Assembly (NCBI GenBank): GCA_015680685.1
Contig: MNCI01015029.1
Coordinates: 256,741 to 320,740, forward strand
Direction of reading: 5' to 3'
Length of the DNA stretch: 64,000 nt
Source: Gnetum montanum
Lineage: Eukaryota > Streptophyta > Gnetopsida > Gnetales > Gnetaceae
Shown piece after piece: positions 60,501-64,000 of this stretch. Numbering within the stretch: the first letter of the stretch is position 1; each line of letters begins with the position of its first letter. The position numbers and the translations under genes are program-made. Below the pieces are notes generated by a model. That model saw nothing but the letters and a program-made list of their open reading frames with translations, made no database searches and was not told where the DNA came from.

Positions 60501-60966
60501 CCTCTATGTGCTATGGGCTTATAGGACGATGTGCAGGACTATGACAGGTAAGACACCATATAGTCTTCTTTATGGATCTGAAGTGGTGTTACCTCTTGAG
60601 TTGTAGGTACCGTCACTTCAAATGATCCAATCAAATTTCGTGAGCGAAGCCCAGAACAATGAGTCGAGGATCATCGACCTTGACTCAATAGAGGAGGAGC
60701 ACGAACAAACACTTGGTCACATAGAGAATTATTAGAATAAGCAATGGCAGAAGCATCATGCAAACCTGCATCAACGACCAGTAAAGAAGGGAGACCTTAT
60801 TCTCAAGGCTTTCTATGACCATGTGAACAAATTCTTACCAAACTAGGAAGGTCTGTTCATGGTCACAAAATCCTACAGGAATGGGGCCTTCAAGCCAGCA
60901 GACATGGATGGCATCGAGTTCACAAATCCTATAAATCATTCATACCTCAAGCCTTACTACATCTGA
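57540..60966 (+). pseudogene. pol: Element C pol remnant
   Basis: Begins with DPYGELAG, matching NGPYGEV of B. RT (57780-58430) reads KARKVKP-like, FIDFRDLNKATIKENFP, MTPWGTFYYTMM and NNYVDDIAV, so YVDD is kept. RNase H follows to about 59100. The second RNase H has HFDSAST, NNMAEYEGLL and IRGDAQLVVNQ (59240-59480). Integrase (59660-60966) has GHIAPRAM, MCQKYTNL, GLDIIRPI, IDNRSQFSN and NGQAEATNK; the first finger Cys is lost and stops are frequent. Ends at TGA 60964-60966 after YLKPYYI, as B ends FLKPFYT. Confidence 0.88.
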
Positions 60967-60984
60967 TGCACGAGCAAGATAAGC

Positions 60985-61330
60985 AAACGTCTGCTATGAT
61001 GTAAAACTAGCAGAGACTGTCAACCATGATGTAAAACTGGCAAAGCACATTTGCTATGACATTAAACTAGCACAAATGATCTACTACGACATTAAACTAG
61101 CACAGACAGTCCACTATGAATTTAAACTGGCCTATCCATTGTCCACTACGATGATAAACTAGCACTGTAGCCTGCTTGGACCTTAAACTAGCACAATGGT
61201 TTGCTAGGACCTTAAACTAGCTCATCCACCATCCACTATGATGATAAACTAGCACAATGGTCTGCTAAGACCTTAAACTAGTGCACCATGGTCTACTGAG
61301 ATCTTAAACCAGTGCATCAAATGGTTTACC
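60985..61330 (+). repeat. Array 3 of element C (after integrase)
   Basis: Units of about 34-36 bases with CTATGACATTAAACTAGCAC and variants (AAAACTAGC, TTAAACTGGC, TTAAACTAGT) in roughly ten copies. Same position as B array 3. Confidence 0.85.
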
Positions 61331-62715
61331 AAGAGCTAAATTGGGTTCACGGCATGACCCTAGCATGCATCCATGACTCATCAAACAAGCAAGCATGCAC
61401 ACTTCCAACACATGATGGGATGTTGTATTTCCCGAATGTAGTTAATGATGCTAAGAAAACACCCATGGAAATATGTGCAATTCCATTGCCCCTGGCATCT
61501 TACTGATCCTCTGAAGATGTCTTATGACATCTTGTTGACCTTTCAGAGCTACGACCACCATGGCCCTTTGCCTTCGTAGTAACTTCCATAGTCAACGCCT
61601 ACTGTTGGAGTCCCAACACTATTGTGGCCTAGTTGCAATGGTGTTATCCTCCAGCCCCAACCAATGCCTGAGCCCAAAAGATGTTTAGCTAATGAGTAGC
61701 CTATCTCAGAACTAAACTGCATAATGTTTACCTTTGGTGGGGTTTCCTGAGCACTCGCATCACTGCAATTTCTAGCTGCCTTGGTGCTTGCCTTTCCACG
61801 TTGAAGCTACCAGACCTACTGCTAGCCTTTTTGGTTTGGACATCACATGCCTTAGCAACAATGCCTAGTGTTCCAGCAACATCCAAAGCATGAAAGACCT
61901 TTGCCTTTGTTTCACTTGATGGTTGTCTCTTTTGGTTTTCTCTCTATTGTGTTTGTAGGATATGTGTCGAAGCGGCATTGGTTGAGGGTGCATTTTGCCA
62001 ATGTGGCAAGGTGCTACATCGTTCCAAGATGGCCATCGTAACTAGCTTGGCTACTTTGAAATGCACATCCTACCCTCCCCCTTAACCACCTTTACCTCAT
62101 TCCTTACACATGTAATTCTCCTTTTCATGTATGTTTTACGATCTTTTCCTAATGCCTATAAAGCCCTCCCGTATGCTCAACCGTGAAGTCCATGAAACAT
62201 GTAATGCAACTCACAACATGGGAAGCATCTGTAGGTAGGTTAAAGCTCTACGTGGATGTAATGTAACTCATCCTGGGAAAGAAACACATGTCCTACAATA
62301 ATAAGGTTTTTTGCAAAGGAAAAAGGCAAGGCAACAAAAGATAAGTGTAAAAGAGCAAAAGCTCACGCAAAAAAAAAGAGGCATGCCTAAAACAAATGGC
62401 ACCTCAGCTGTTTCACACTAATCATCTCTAAGCATTCTGATGAGAGGTCAGATGCCTAAAAAGGAAAAGATGCTCATGCATATCAACTCCCTCACAAGCA
62501 CTCCGATGAGGGACTACATTGCTACTTCTTTCCCTTCTTGAAACTGTCTTCACAGCTCTACCCTTTTCCCTTTTCTTACATAACTATCCTAGCACTCATT
62601 AGCATCACTAAGTGACATCTGGACAACTACTACTAAGCAAATGTTAGCATCTTATTTTTCATGGTATGTTGTATTCTTTGTCAGCATCTCTCGAGCCCAT
62701 CCTCCAAGTGTCGAC
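61331..62715. other. Element C 3' untranslated region, no gene seen
   Basis: 1.4 kb with no domain and no long frame. One 64-codon open frame at 61312-61506 overlaps the array and looks like chance. Confidence 0.6.
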
Positions 62716-62724
62716 AAAGAGGGA
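62716..62724 (+). other. Polypurine tract of element C
   Basis: AAAGAGGGA, then CCAA and the LTR start TGAAACACC, as in element B. Confidence 0.8.
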
Positions 62725-62728
62725 CCAA

Positions 62729-64000
62729 TGAAACACCCTAAAATTTCAAGGCACTCTTGCTTCACCAGGGTCTTTGAAATGAGGCAAACATTTTCACAAG
62801 TATAGCCTCATGATATTTTGGTAGGAAATGAATGCATTGAGTTTAGACTATTTAGTTCAAAAAATTTTCTACCCCCGGAGCTGATAGGCCTGATGGATTC
62901 TCTGGCCTGCCCATCTGGGTGTTTCACCTGGCTAATAGTCTATTTAGAAATCATGCTTAGAGTTGTCGGTGGTGCTCATGTTGCGTAAAACAGTTCGACA
63001 AGTTTTCTAGTGAAGAAATTTGCTATGCTACGCTATGCTATGTAGTGTAGCAGGCCTCAAAAGATGGTTTCTCAAGCAACCAAACTGTTGTAGAATAGAG
63101 TGATACGCTATGCTACGCTACACAGCGTAGCACAACATAGCAAAGGCAAAACAAAAAGGCCCAGATTACCTGGTGATTCCAATTGCACTCCACAAGCACT
63201 CCAACCTTTAAAACCAGTTTCTTTATTCGACTTCAGGTCCTTTGGCAAGGACTTACTAGAAAGTGGCGGATTAAGCAAAAAAGTAGGATTTCCGGCTGCT
63301 ATGCTATGCTACGCTCCATAGCATAGCACAATGTAGCGACATTGAAAGAGCAGCAAGAAATGCTTCAAATGTAATTTTAGCAAGTCCAAAGGCCCCCCTT
63401 TGCAAAAGGTAAAATTTCTAGCTGTTAGCATAATCAGAACTTCAAATAAGTGTTTGCAACTTTAGCACGAGTCACAGATAAAGCCAGCTGCTATGCTATG
63501 TTATGCTATGTAGCGTAGCACAATGTAGCAGAGATGCAAACTAAATGAAGTGCTTCCAAGGTTAACCAAATGTGTGCTGAAGCTTCCAACAGATGTAGTT
63601 GACTTCAACGAAAATTTCCTTTTCAAACTGATGGCTACATTGTGCTATGCTACATAGCATAGCACAGTGTAGCAAGCAGCTGCGCTATGCCATCGTGCTA
63701 TGCTACATAGCATAGCACGGCATAGCAAATAGCTATGCTACACCAATGTGCTTCATCTCTTGCTTGCATTATCTGCACACTTCACATCAGCACTTCCAGT
63801 TTCGATAGCGTGATTGCAACATGGCAAGTTCACAATTGGCTTTGCATGTCCATGCAATACAAGCATGTCAGCATCTCATGGGTCTAGGACACATGGCATC
63901 TTAACCACATCTCTCACCTGCTCTTGACCCTATAGATACCTCGACAAGAAACACTCAAAGGGTTGGCAAAATTGGGCATTTGTTGGAAAAAAAGTTGGTT
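62729..64000 (+). repeat. Element C 3' LTR (cut by window end)
   Basis: Matches 46362-47640 with the same palindrome clusters, here with more CG to TG/CA changes (for example near 63100, 63300, 63490, 63645 and 63700). Confidence 0.9.

Larger units (their letters stand above)
46362..64000 (+). mobile_element. Element C: Tat-like retrotransposon with antisense gene, right end off window
   Basis: Same family as B, opposite orientation and clearly diverged. Order: 5' LTR 46362-48197, primer site, gag, protease, array 1, antisense gene, array 2, RT-RNase H-second RNase H-integrase, array 3, polypurine tract, 3' LTR from 62729. Both LTR copies differ at about one base in eight at their starts (by eye). 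All protein regions carry stops. Confidence 0.9.

Overview
This is a stretch of a plant nuclear genome made almost wholly of nested, decaying LTR retrotransposons of the Ty3/gypsy (Metaviridae) class. I see no convincing host gene, tRNA or rRNA. Plant Tat-like and Athila-like lineages, 1-1.8 kb LTRs, heavy nesting and many stop codons point to a seed plant with a large genome (a gymnosperm is possible). The species cannot be assigned from this sequence alone.

Layout, left to right. Element A (minus strand, Tat-like) enters from the left edge: gag 1-2458, primer site about 2881-2900, 5' LTR from 2904. Element B (minus, complete, 3710-21142, 5-bp duplication ATGGT) sits inside A's LTR, which resumes at 21143 and ends at 22003. 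A in turn sits inside the 3' LTR of element E (minus, Athila-like, 22004-37807). E's interior is split by element D (plus, complete, 23550-30884, gag only). E itself lies inside the gag of element G (minus, 37808-40812). Next come a Tat-like fragment F (plus, LTR plus gag, about 41805-44237), a head-to-head pair of Athila-like LTRs (44238-45680), and element C (plus, Tat-like, 46362 to beyond the right edge).

The notable discovery is in B and C, two clearly diverged members of one Tat-like family. Between protease and reverse transcriptase, where such elements should read straight through or carry an intron, both hold a separate multi-exon gene on the opposite strand (B: 10446-14856 plus; C: 56700-52765 minus). 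It has its own TATA box, matching intron positions and phases, and a matching domain order. The domains are a short basic first exon, a region resembling the FCP1/SCP HAD phosphatase fold with its catalytic Asp motifs replaced in the same way in both elements, a domain resembling the 'plant transposon protein' (Athila ORF3/env-like) domain, a charged coiled-coil region and an acidic tail. Copies in both elements are broken by stops, but the protein similarity between them shows past selection.

B and C also share three tandem arrays, after protease, before RT and after integrase. Unit length differs, but the sense strand keeps a TTAAACT-like core (TATAAACT or CTAAAACT in two arrays). Each element also has its own family of short palindromes in U3 upstream of the LTR TATA box, and the same motif family recurs in intron 1 of its antisense gene. 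A reasonable working model is a retrotransposon family that encodes an accessory, possibly DNA-binding or regulatory, protein in antisense and carries co-evolving binding arrays. That model is inference. The gene structures and repeats are read directly from the sequence.
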